5,833 nt of DNA from Bacteroidales bacterium (GCA_029938505.1 JAOZUV010000143.1:1-5833); one strand, 5' to 3'; positions 1 to 5,833 are shown, counted from the stretch's first letter. A program made the numbers and translations. The notes: a model not told the origin generated them from the letters alone.

Positions 1-473
1 CTTCCAGAATGTATTTTATTATTACCAGTATGAGCACATCCATCATCCATATACCCCCATGGAAAAAAAATATCACTTAACCACATTGTTTTCATATCAG
101 GACGGAAGTTTGCCCATTGAAATTTAAAAATTGTACCTGGTTGTGATGTTAAAATTGTTTGCCACTCATTTGAAGAAACAATATTGGGTGTAAACATTTC
201 GTCTGCATCTAAAGTAATTAATAAGCGAGGACCTTTTATTTTTCTAGCTTCATTAATTAATAGTTTTTGCCGTTCTGGTTCGTTAAATGTTATAGATTGA
301 TTATTAACTAGAATTACTTTTGAATATTTTTTAGCAATTTCACGCGAACCATCTGTAGACATCTGATCAGCAATAATAATGTAATCAGCCCACAAACTAG
401 TTGCTTGAAGAAACCTATCTAAAACCCAAGCCTCATTACGTGTTGGAGTTAAACAAATAACTGTTGGTTTCAT
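1..473 (-). CDS. Family 2 glycosyltransferase, N-terminal part (truncated by the left edge)
   Basis: The minus strand is open from an ATG at 473-471 to the window edge, giving 157 residues with no stop. The N-terminus (MKPTVICLTPTRNEAW) is the first beta strand of a GT-A fold. IIIADQMSTDGS at about residues 32-43 is the nucleotide-binding loop with its conserved Asp (D36), and LDADE at 88-92 supplies the DxD-type metal and sugar-nucleotide motif (D89, D91). These are hallmarks of glycosyltransferase family 2, inverting enzymes that transfer a sugar from a nucleotide donor to a growing glycan at the cytoplasmic face of the inner membrane. The acceptor-binding half and C-terminus lie outside the window, so donor and acceptor cannot be named. 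It starts 28 bases after the stop of the upstream glycosyltransferase, which fits co-transcription. No strong Shine-Dalgarno is seen, but this ATG immediately precedes the first conserved strand and leaves no extra N-terminal sequence, so the start is probably right. Confidence 0.88.
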   Translation of the reverse strand, partial: MKPTVICLTPTRNEAWVLDRFLQATSLWADYIIIADQMSTDGSREIAKKYSKVILVNNQSITFNEPERQKLLINEARKIKGPRLLITLDADEMFTPNIVSSNEWQTILTSQPGTIFKFQWANFRPDMKTMWLSDIFFPWGYMDDGCAHTGNNKIHSG

Positions 474-501
474 AGTAATAGTTTTATTATTAAAGGATTG
501 T

Positions 502-1473
502 TTAGATAGAATTAATAAATCTGATTATTTGTTTTCTATTATCATTTTTTGTTAAACGTTCTATTAATAATAATGCAGCTATTCGTTCTTTATAAATGGG
601 ATTCAATTTATTCCTAGTTTCATTAGATTGAAATAGTGAAAAGCATATTTTTAAGAACAGACGGAGTGTAGTTTTTAATTTAACAAGTTGTGGTATCATA
701 ATTATACCTATATAATAATAATAATCTCTCACTATATTAGTATTAATCCTGAAGCCGTTAAACATCCTTTCTTTATACTCAAGGGCTAATCTATTTTTAC
801 TAATATAGTGAGTATATTTTAACTCTTCATCATAGTATAGCCTGTACTTCATAAGAAGAATTCGAGCACAAATTTCACTATCTCCATCAGCTGTTAATAC
901 ATCTTTGTTTCTATCGGATATTAATAAGGGGGTAGAGAATACCTTTTTTATGATAGTTTTGCGCGTTACCATTCCCGCTCCCCATAGATGTAATCTTTCC
1001 GTAAGAAAACCGCTAGAGTTGGCTTGTGTTCCAACTGCATAAGTGCCCTTTAATTCTTCAAACCATTCTGGAAAATCTAAATCAGATACTGCATTACTTT
1101 GTCCACCTAAAGCGCCAATTGTAGGTTCTGCTATCATTTTTTTGTAAGCATTCTTTAAGTAGGAAACGTCTAGCCAGTTATCGTCATCACAAAAAATTAG
1201 AATATCATATTTGGCTTCTTGAACACCCCTGTTTCTTGCAAATACTAATCCTTGTTGAGATTCTGTGATTATTTTAAAAGAGTTATCAAGTTCATATTTT
1301 CCCCATTCAAATTGAGCTACTTTATTTGTATCATCACTGGAGTTATTGTCTATAATAATTAGTTCCCACTTAATGCCCTCATTAATATTTTGCTTTACAA
1401 TATGCTTGATTGTTTCTGGTAATCTGGTCTCGCTATTGTAGCAGCAGATTATTACTGAAATACCTTTATTCAT
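502..1473 (-). CDS. Family 2 glycosyltransferase
   Basis: This complete 323-residue protein has a GT-A fold catalytic domain. The first strand is ISVIICCYN (5-13), the nucleotide-binding loop is ELIIIDNNSSDDT (37-49) with D42, and GLVFARNRG (75-83) precedes the metal-binding FCDDDNW (94-100; D96-D98 as DxD). LWGAGMVTRK (163-172) and DGDSEICAR (196-204) follow, the latter probably supplying the catalytic-base region seen in family 2 enzymes. After about residue 230 there is a helical, partly hydrophobic tail (roughly 251-282, YYYYIGIIMIPQLV and onward) that may associate with the membrane, but I see no convincing transmembrane bundle of the processive synthase kind. The expected role is adding one sugar to the lipid-linked repeat unit or chain of this locus; the sugar is not predictable. 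It lies 32 bases downstream of the broken methyltransferase gene and 28 bases before the next glycosyltransferase, in the same direction. ATG at 1473 is chosen because it sits four codons before the conserved first strand. Confidence 0.93.
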   Translation of the reverse strand: MNKGISVIICCYNSETRLPETIKHIVKQNINEGIKWELIIIDNNSSDDTNKVAQFEWGKYELDNSFKIITESQQGLVFARNRGVQEAKYDILIFCDDDNWLDVSYLKNAYKKMIAEPTIGALGGQSNAVSDLDFPEWFEELKGTYAVGTQANSSGFLTERLHLWGAGMVTRKTIIKKVFSTPLLISDRNKDVLTADGDSEICARILLMKYRLYYDEELKYTHYISKNRLALEYKERMFNGFRINTNIVRDYYYYIGIIMIPQLVKLKTTLRLFLKICFSLFQSNETRNKLNPIYKERIAALLLIERLTKNDNRKQIIRFINSI

Positions 1474-1505
1474 GTAGGAAAGTATTATTTAATGCAACAG
1501 TATAT

Positions 1506-2313
1506 TCATAGGTCTTCATGAATGATAAATCTATTTTTCTTTAAGACAGCATAAATTTTCTCCCTTATGTTAAATTCATCGTGTATTTCAATAATAACGA
1601 CCTTAGTATTTATTAAGATTTGATCAATTATTGGGTATTCCAAGAATAGTTCTGTCTCTGCACCTTCAATATCAATTTTCAGTATATCAATTGTTTTTAA
1701 AGAATGTGATTTCATAATTAGATCTATTGTAGTGGCAGGAATAACTCTTTCATTCTTATCTTGTGTACTCCGTTTGGTTGTTAAAGCCCAATCTTTCCCA
1801 TCCCTGAAGTCTCTGCTTAAGACAAGTGGTTCTTCTTATTAATATTATGAGAGTTAATTTTATTCTTACTAAGATTAAAATTAAGAATTTCAAAGTTGTT
1901 TTTTGAGGGCTCAACACTTATTAGTGATGCTTCAGGAAAAAAAGAGGAAAAATATACTCTAAAAAGACTAATGTTAGCACCAAGATCAACAACTACTTTA
2001 ATATTTAATTTATACCCTAATATTATATCGATAGCATCTTGGTAATCTTCATTGATTATTAGCTGATCAAATAAGAAGATGTCACTACTATCACCCTTTC
2101 TTAAGCGTATAGTTTTTTTATTGCCATTAAGTATGCATTTTAGTTCAATATATTTATTATTTTTAATAATAAAATATCCTTTTTGAATGAGAGCACGTTA
2201 TATTACTTTCTTGTGTATAATAGGGTGGACGTTTAACCAATTAAGTGAAAACTGATTGATTATTCTATTTATATAAAATACTCCTTTAATGTCAATGATT
2301 TATAATACCTCAT
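1506..2313 (-). pseudogene. FkbM-family methyltransferase, broken by a stop and a frameshift
   Basis: Three pieces of one FkbM-type SAM-dependent methyltransferase are readable on the minus strand. The middle piece (2197-1817, no in-frame ATG) holds the SAM-binding motif VVVDLGANISLF (1996 downward) and the acidic-loop motif VEPSKNNFEIL (1915 downward). The C-terminal piece, one frame away, is open from just after a stop at 1838-1836 to TGA at 1508-1506 and carries DGKDWALTT, VIPATTIDLI and the family motif KIDIEGAE (1679-1656). Joining them needs a one-base correction in the A/G-rich stretch near 1840-1825. Upstream, NRIINQFSLNWLNVHP in the middle-piece frame looks like the N-terminal region but is cut off by TAA at 2200-2198. 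A possible start is ATG 2313, whose frame reads MRYYKSLTLKEYFI and would need a second one-base shift near 2271. Repaired, the product would be about 270 residues, normal for the family. FkbM enzymes in glycan clusters are thought to O-methylate sugars. The 210-base ATG-initiated frame at 1715-1506 is only the tail of this gene. The exact 5' boundary is uncertain. Confidence 0.85.
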
Positions 2314-2373
2314 TTTTTTTATTTACTCAAGTAGTATGTCCTAAATTTTTAAATTCTACAACTTTCATGTATT

Positions 2374-3612
2374 TCACCCTAAGTCAGACTGTATAATAAA
2401 ATGACCGGTTTTTTTAAAAAATGGGTAAATCCAATTCTTCATTGGGGACTCCATTATAGAGAATGAAACTGCATGTTCAACAAAATCGCAAGTAATCCCA
2501 TTATGGGGTCCCATCCATGCACTAATTAAGTAATTTCCAGGAATTAGGGGTGGTAAATCAATAATAATCTTATAGGTTTTTTTCTCAGAGCTGAAACTAA
2601 TTCTTTTGTCGAATAATACTTGAAATATTGCAGCGCCCATATCATCTTTAATAATAAATGCCAATATAGAATCTTTAAAAGATTCATTTGCCCTAAGGTC
2701 TATTTCTAATAATAATTGAAGATTAGGCTGCTGGTTTATTATATTAATTATGTTTATTCTATTGAAATGCAATCCTGTTTTATCCGTTTTATTAAGCCAA
2801 GAATAACCAGAAAGTTTAATATTATTATGAAGATAAATAGGAACAAGTTTTTCTGCAGTGCCTTGATGTGTAACCATGCCATTTTCTAAAATTATGGCTG
2901 TTTTACATAGAGTTTTAACAGCAGCCATATTATGACTCACAAATAATACAGTTCTCCCCTCATTCTTGCTCACATCTTGCATTTTGCCGATGGCTTTTTT
3001 TTGGAATTCAGCATCACCAACGGCAAGAACTTCATCTACAACTAATATTTCTGGTTCTAGATGGGCAGCCACTGCAAAGCCAAGTCTTACCATCATTCCT
3101 GATGAATAACGTTTAACAGGAGTATCTACATAACGTTTTACTCCGCTAAAGTCAATAATCTCATCCAATTTATTGCGAATTTCAACTTTGGTCATACCCA
3201 AAATGGCTCCGTTTAAAAAAATATTTTCCCGACCAGTAAGCTCGGGGTGAAAACCCGTTCCTACTTCCAACAAACTCCCAATTCTTCCATTAAAAGATAT
3301 ATTACCTGTGGTTGGACCTGTTACCTTAGATAGAATTTTTAGCAAAGTGCTTTTTCCCGCTCCGTTTTTTCCGATGATACCCAAAATTTCGCCTGGCATA
3401 ACTTCCATATTAATGTCTTTTAAAGCCCAAACATAATCGGATTTCCCTTTGGTATTTCGTTGGTTTGTTTCTCCAATTTTCAGAAAAGGATCTTCCTTTC
3501 CTCTTGCACGATACCACCAACGTTTTAAGTCATTTCTTATAGTACCCGTGCCAACTGCACCGAGACGATATTGCTTGGAGAGGTTTTCAATTTTTATAAT
3601 GGGGCTTGACAT
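2374..3612 (-). CDS. wzt: ABC transporter ATPase for polysaccharide export, Wzt type with C-terminal extension
   Basis: This 412-residue protein is the energising subunit of an ABC exporter that moves lipid-linked O-antigen or capsule chains across the inner membrane. Residues 1-250 form the nucleotide-binding domain. The Walker A is GKNGAGKST (81-89), the ABC signature YSSGMMVRL (169-177), the Walker B ILVVDE (189-194) with catalytic E194, the D-loop AVGD (197-200) and the switch His is H227 in VSHN. GSLLEVGTGFHPELTGREN (112-130) is the characteristic Wzt/TagH-type Q-loop region, and the roughly 35-residue spacer at 20-60 before VWALKDIN is also usual there. Residues from about 265 to 412 form a separate, beta-rich domain (LQLLLEIDLRA, KTYKIIIDLPPLIPGNYLIS) resembling Wzt C-terminal domains, which in characterised systems recognise the glycan end to be exported. 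Its permease partner lies upstream, unusually separated by 644 bases holding another gene. ATG 3612 gives the standard N-terminus (IIKIENLSKQYRLG). All ATPase motifs look intact. Confidence 0.95.
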   Translation of the reverse strand: MSSPIIKIENLSKQYRLGAVGTGTIRNDLKRWWYRARGKEDPFLKIGETNQRNTKGKSDYVWALKDINMEVMPGEILGIIGKNGAGKSTLLKILSKVTGPTTGNISFNGRIGSLLEVGTGFHPELTGRENIFLNGAILGMTKVEIRNKLDEIIDFSGVKRYVDTPVKRYSSGMMVRLGFAVAAHLEPEILVVDEVLAVGDAEFQKKAIGKMQDVSKNEGRTVLFVSHNMAAVKTLCKTAIILENGMVTHQGTAEKLVPIYLHNNIKLSGYSWLNKTDKTGLHFNRINIINIINQQPNLQLLLEIDLRANESFKDSILAFIIKDDMGAAIFQVLFDKRISFSSEKKTYKIIIDLPPLIPGNYLISAWMGPHNGITCDFVEHAVSFSIMESPMKNWIYPFFKKTGHFIIQSDLG

Positions 3613-3660
3613 GTTTTTATTAAGTGTTATAGATGAAGCAGGGAGTTAGAAAATAATCAT

Positions 3661-3780
3661 ACAAGATTAAATGAGCTAAAAGTTTAAAACTGAAAGCATA
3701 TGAGCTAATGAAAAAAGCTAAAAGCTGGAAGAGAATGGATTCTTTAACTTCGAGCTTTCTTCCTTCAAACTTCTATATGC
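3661..3780. repeat. Degenerate AGCT-rich repeat tract downstream of the four-helix-bundle gene
   Basis: Between the four-helix-bundle gene and wzt the DNA consists largely of imperfect short units: gagctaaaag (from 3673), actgaaagc (from 3690), gagctaatg, agctaaaag and agctggaag on the plus strand, followed by cttcgagctttcttccttc (3748-3766). The last unit resembles the 18-base units at 4190-4207 and 4235-4252 on the other side of the gene, in the same orientation. No open frame or tRNA-like structure was seen here. The tract looks like the remnant of a repeat family rather than a transcription terminator. The unit boundaries are judged by eye. Confidence 0.6.
3721..3736. repeat. Left arm of a 16-bp perfect inverted repeat around the four-helix-bundle gene
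   Basis: The plus strand reads aaagctggaagagaat, the exact reverse complement of 4185-4200. The match stops after 16 bases on both sides. The arms lie outside the gene at 3782-4156 and are about 450 bases apart, too far for a simple hairpin terminator but suitable as ends of an inserted cassette. No flanking target-site duplication was recognised. Confidence 0.8.
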
Positions 3781-3781
3781 A

Positions 3782-4156
3782 TTATATGTTTTTGTAGATT
3801 AAATCGATATATCCTTTTAGCATAGAGGCAATTTCGTGCACTAATTTTTCGGATTGATCGAGTTGTTGTTGTGTTATCCATTTTCTTTTAGCAAAAAGAT
3901 TTAATAAGGTTATTGTTTCATATAAGGAGCCTCTTGAAATATAAAGAAAATGTATAAATTCCTTTTTCGAGTGGCGACCTTTACCTTCTGTAATATTTTG
4001 AGTGACTGATAATCCACTTGATTCTAGCGGTTCTATTAAGCCAAAGAGTTTTCTTGAAGTATTTAGATTTTCACTTAGTACAATAATATAATCAGTATAA
4101 GCTATCACTTTTTGCCAGATCAAAAATTCTTTAAATCCAAATTCTATTGTATTCAT
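3782..4156 (-). CDS. Four-helix-bundle protein, 23S rRNA intervening-sequence (S23/IVP) family
   Basis: This 124-residue protein has no signal peptide or membrane segment and is predicted to be nearly all helical. It matches the pattern of the four-helix-bundle family first seen in proteins encoded in intervening sequences of 23S rRNA genes: FLIWQKVIAYTDYII in helix 1 (11-25), FGLIEPLESSGLSVTQNI (38-55), the near-invariant turn NITEGKGRHSKKEFIHFL (54-71), and the closing helix ISRGSLYETITLL (73-85). Length fits the family's usual 115-125 residues. The molecular function is unknown; relatives include the Avd accessory proteins of diversity-generating retroelements, but no reverse transcriptase is visible here. 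It splits the wzm-wzt pair and is bracketed by a 16-bp inverted repeat and AGCT-rich repeats, so I infer it arrived as an inserted cassette rather than as part of the glycan pathway. ATG 4156 is the natural start, a few residues before the conserved first helix; TAA lies at 3784-3782. Confidence 0.9.
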   Translation of the reverse strand: MNTIEFGFKEFLIWQKVIAYTDYIIVLSENLNTSRKLFGLIEPLESSGLSVTQNITEGKGRHSKKEFIHFLYISRGSLYETITLLNLFAKRKWITQQQLDQSEKLVHEIASMLKGYIDLIYKNI

Positions 4157-4184
4157 TCGCCTTATATCTTAAAAATACTTCTAA

Positions 4185-4200
4185 ATTCTCTTCCAGCTTT
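4185..4200. repeat. Right arm of the 16-bp perfect inverted repeat
   Basis: The plus strand reads attctcttccagcttt, pairing exactly with 3721-3736. It overlaps the first of two near-identical 18-base direct repeats (4190-4207), so the inverted repeat may be a by-product of a larger dispersed repeat family present in both orientations. Confidence 0.8.
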
Positions 4201-4252
4201 GACCTTCTGTTTTTATCTTTTAATATTTTTTTAGCTTCCAGCTTTCACCTTC
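4190..4252. repeat. Pair of 18-bp direct repeats between wzm and the four-helix-bundle gene
   Basis: The plus-strand units cttccagctttgaccttc (4190-4207) and cttccagctttcaccttc (4235-4252) differ at one base and are 45 bases apart start to start. The second ends a few bases before the wzm stop codon (4259-4257). The core cttccagcttt also occurs inverted at 3721-3731. The 27 bases between the two copies are T-rich. No promoter could be recognised here. Confidence 0.75.
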
Positions 4253-4256
4253 GAGC

Positions 4257-5102
4257 TTAAACAGTATCCATAAAGTTCTTTTCTGTTTTATTAAAAACCA
4301 TTAAGCCCAAAATAAATATAACAACGGTAAATATTGCAGAGTATGCTAACAAAGGCCAAGAAAGGGAGCCTGTTCCTAAAAAACTGTATTTAAAAGCTTC
4401 AATAATACCAGTCATTGGATTTGCCATAATGATCCATTGATATTTTTCAGGAATAGCAGAAATTGGATAAATGACAGGCGTTGCGTACATCAATAACTGA
4501 ACTCCAAATTGGATTAGAAACTGTAGGTCGCGATATTTTGTTGTCATGGCCGATACCAACATTCCTAAACCTAAACCCATAAATCCCATTATTACAACCA
4601 AAATAGGGAAGATACATAGAGATATGTTTGGTTTTATGTCTGCACCTAAGAAAAAATAATAGGCATACACAATTAAAAATAATAACATGCCTATTCCAAA
4701 TTGAATTAGATTGCTTATTACAATTGAAAAAGGAGTTACAGCTCGGGGAAAATACACTTTGCCAAACAAACTAGCATTAATTGTAAACACATTTGAAGTC
4801 GTTCGTAAGCAATTGGCAAAATAATTCCATGAGGTTATTCCTGCCAGATAAAATATTCCTTTTGGGGCTCCATCGGTTGATAAACCTGCTACATTACCAA
4901 AAATAAATGTATAGGTTATTGTTTGTATTAGTGGTTGAATAAGAAACCATATAGGGCCTAAGATTGTTTGTTTGTATTTAGCCACAAAATCTCTTCGAAC
5001 AAATAATACAAGAAGATCCTTGTATCGCCAAATTTCCTTTAGCTTTAAATCGAGTAGCTTACTTTGTGGTGTAATAGAATGGGCAAATGTGGTTTTATTC
5101 AT
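4257..5102 (-). CDS. wzm: ABC-2 type polysaccharide export permease, Wzm type
   Basis: This 281-residue integral membrane protein forms the channel that passes lipid-linked polysaccharide to the periplasm, powered by the Wzt ATPase encoded two genes downstream. The N-terminal cytoplasmic segment LKEIWRYKDLLVLFVRRDF (21-39) leads to YKQTILGPIWFLIQPLIQ (43-60), the characteristic start of O-antigen and teichoic-acid exporters. Six hydrophobic segments are visible at about 50-70, 83-100, 125-152, 160-184, 196-213 and 250-270. TTKYRDLQFLIQFGVQLLMYATPVIYP (from residue 187) is the conserved loop and fifth-helix region, and IMANPMTGIIEAFKYSFLG (225-243) the conserved re-entrant or pre-last-helix segment. 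Length is typical of the family. It starts 86 bases after the fcl stop; the same frame is open further upstream to a TAG but has no ATG, so ATG 5102 is the likely start. It ends in FMDTV with TAA at 4259-4257. Confidence 0.95.
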   Translation of the reverse strand: MNKTTFAHSITPQSKLLDLKLKEIWRYKDLLVLFVRRDFVAKYKQTILGPIWFLIQPLIQTITYTFIFGNVAGLSTDGAPKGIFYLAGITSWNYFANCLRTTSNVFTINASLFGKVYFPRAVTPFSIVISNLIQFGIGMLLFLIVYAYYFFLGADIKPNISLCIFPILVVIMGFMGLGLGMLVSAMTTKYRDLQFLIQFGVQLLMYATPVIYPISAIPEKYQWIIMANPMTGIIEAFKYSFLGTGSLSWPLLAYSAIFTVVIFILGLMVFNKTEKNFMDTV

Positions 5103-5117
5103 TGTTGGTTTGGTTAT

Positions 5118-5195
5118 TAAGTGATGCAGTGATGTGGGTGAATCTTCCTATCTTGCTGTTTTTCCAATTCACGGTTCCTCTTCTGGCATCACTTA
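5118..5195. repeat. Degenerate 8-bp repeats and short inverted repeat between fcl and wzm
   Basis: The plus strand shows gtgatgca (5121-5128), gtgatgtg (5129-5136) and ggtgaatc (5137-5144), three degenerate units of period 8 resembling the perfect gtgattcg array inside fcl. A 10-base inverted repeat, taagtgatgc (5118-5127) and gcatcactta (5186-5195), also spans the gap and includes the last fcl codons. The 58-base loop and the absence of a following U-run argue against a rho-independent terminator. Confidence 0.5.
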
Positions 5196-5833
5196 TACTT
5201 ACAATAGTTCTTGTAAACAGCTTTTATTCCTTCTTTTAGTTCAACTCTATGCTTCCAATCAAGTGTATGTAACAAAGAGACATCTAATTGTTTTTTGGGT
5301 GTTCCATCAGGCTTGGTTTGATCCCAATTTAACTTACCTTTGAAACCAATAATGTTTTTTACTTTATTAGCCAATTGGTTTATTGTTAAATCTTCACCCG
5401 TTCCAATATTGATATGGGTTTGATCTAATTCATGATACAATTTTTTAGCATCAACAGTTTCCATGATATGAACACAAGCATCAGCCATGTCTTCCACATA
5501 TAAGAATTCCCGATAAATTTTACCAGATCCCCAGAGTTTAACTGTGATTCGGTGATTCGGTGATTCGGTGATTCCGTATTTGTTCAGTATCGAAATTATT
5601 TCTTTTTGGCTATTTTCCCCATTCGTATTTTCAATGGGACGTTTATTTAAATCTTTACGTATTGAATCCCAGTCCTTCTCTTCGAGGCATTTAGCGATAT
5701 GAATTTTACGGATAAGAGCTGGAAGCACGTGAGATTTCTCTAAATCATAATTATCGTTTGGCCCATAGAGATTCGTAGGCATTACTGATATAAAATCACA
5801 AGCGTACTGTTTGAAATAATTCTCACACATTTT
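5189..5833 (-). CDS. fcl: GDP-L-fucose synthase, C-terminal part (truncated by the right edge)
   Basis: GDP-L-fucose synthase (GDP-4-keto-6-deoxymannose 3,5-epimerase/4-reductase) is an NADPH-dependent extended-SDR enzyme that makes GDP-fucose. The reading frame continues through the right edge (AAA before the first visible ATG at 5830), and KMCENYFKQYACDFISVMPTNLYGPNDNY corresponds to the middle of the family, so 5830 is an internal Met and the Rossmann domain with the Tyr-Lys catalytic pair lies outside. Counting from that Met, TNLYGP is at 19-24, and SHVLPALIRK (33-42) contains the His (H34) equivalent to catalytic H179 of the E. coli enzyme. GSGKIYREFLYVEDMADA (101-118) and INIGTGEDLTI (140-150) form the substrate-binding half, and WDQTKPDGTPKKQLD (169-183) is the C-terminal signature. 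About 45-50 extra residues (roughly 48-98) separate the His helix from the LWGSG strand relative to E. coli. Part of this insert (ITESPNHRIT, 87-96) is encoded by a tandem 8-bp repeat. Confidence 0.96.
   Translation of the reverse strand, partial: KMCENYFKQYACDFISVMPTNLYGPNDNYDLEKSHVLPALIRKIHIAKCLEEKDWDSIRKDLNKRPIENTNGENSQKEIISILNKYGITESPNHRITVKLWGSGKIYREFLYVEDMADACVHIMETVDAKKLYHELDQTHINIGTGEDLTINQLANKVKNIIGFKGKLNWDQTKPDGTPKKQLDVSLLHTLDWKHRVELKEGIKAVYKNYCKYK
5544..5575. repeat. Tandem 8-bp repeat (4 units) inside fcl
   Basis: The plus strand reads gtgattcg three times (5544-5551, 5552-5559, 5560-5567) and then gtgattcc (5568-5575). On the coding strand the array is read in all three frames in turn and gives ITESPNHRIT within the extra segment of GDP-L-fucose synthase. 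Because the unit is not a multiple of three, gain or loss of one unit would shift the frame, whereas a change of three units would keep it. At four units the frame is open here. Confidence 0.93.

Noticed and set aside
1506..1715. Stand-alone 69-residue gene starting at ATG 1715
   Set aside because: The sequence upstream in the same frame continues the FkbM homology back past this Met (DGKDWALTT, VIPATTID), so this is the tail of a broken gene and not a small gene of its own.
1817..1840. Programmed -1 frameshift joining the two FkbM pieces
   Set aside because: No classic X-XXY-YYZ slippery heptamer is present in the overlap, and the separate in-frame TAA at 2200-2198 would still block the product.
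2327..2368. Short frame MKVVEFKNLGHTT beginning just after wzt
   Set aside because: It has only 13 codons before TGA. It shares a frame with the methyltransferase middle piece but is cut off by two further stops, and it has no family resemblance.
3449..3649. Plus-strand open frame of 66 codons opposite the start of wzt
   Set aside because: It lies opposite the well-supported Wzt N-terminus, has no recognisable domain, and its residues simply mirror the antisense of conserved wzt codons.
3782..4156. Avd accessory protein of a diversity-generating retroelement
   Set aside because: The fold family is related, but no reverse transcriptase, template repeat or variable repeat is visible in the window, and the motifs fit the general S23/IVP group.
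5118..5195. Transcription terminator after fcl
   Set aside because: The 10-base stems are separated by 58 bases and no T-run follows in the minus-strand direction; the stem also uses fcl coding bases.
5134..5343. Plus-strand open frame of 69 codons opposite the end of fcl
   Set aside because: It overlaps the conserved C-terminus of GDP-L-fucose synthase in antisense, and its product resembles no family I know.
5544..5575. CRISPR-like array
   Set aside because: The units are 8 bases with no spacers and lie inside a coding frame; this is a simple tandem repeat.

Overview
This window is part of a surface-polysaccharide (O-antigen or capsule type) biosynthesis and export locus, read entirely from the minus strand. 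The host is most probably a member of the Bacteroidota. That rests on the AT-rich composition, weak Shine-Dalgarno signals, a four-helix-bundle (23S rRNA intervening-sequence-type) protein gene sitting inside a polysaccharide cluster, and a GDP-L-fucose synthase carrying the extra mid-protein segment I recall from Bacteroidota homologues. Genus cannot be fixed from this sequence.

In transcription order (right to left): the C-terminal part of GDP-L-fucose synthase (fcl, 5833-5189, running off the right edge), which makes the nucleotide sugar GDP-fucose; an ABC-2 polysaccharide export permease (wzm-like, 5102-4257); a small four-helix-bundle protein of unknown function (4156-3782) in a repeat-rich pocket; the matching ABC ATPase with a C-terminal extension (wzt-like, 3612-2374); a decayed FkbM-type methyltransferase gene (about 2313-1506); a complete family 2 glycosyltransferase (1473-502); and the N-terminal half of a second family 2 glycosyltransferase (473-1, running off the left edge).

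Functionally, fcl supplies an activated deoxysugar, the glycosyltransferases build a glycan on a lipid carrier, and the Wzm/Wzt pair exports the finished chain across the inner membrane. The FkbM enzyme would have methylated the glycan, but its frame is broken by at least one in-frame stop and one frameshift. No promoter or rho-independent terminator could be recognised. The gene order and short gaps fit one long transcript, with the repeat-bearing insertion between wzm and wzt as the only clear interruption.

The points most worth a second look are the four tandem 8-bp units inside the fcl coding region (5544-5575), the 16-bp perfect inverted repeat around the four-helix-bundle gene (3721-3736 and 4185-4200), and the multiply broken methyltransferase gene. 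I see no evidence of a wholly new biological system. The gene content is ordinary for a glycan locus, and the interest lies in the repeats and the gene decay.
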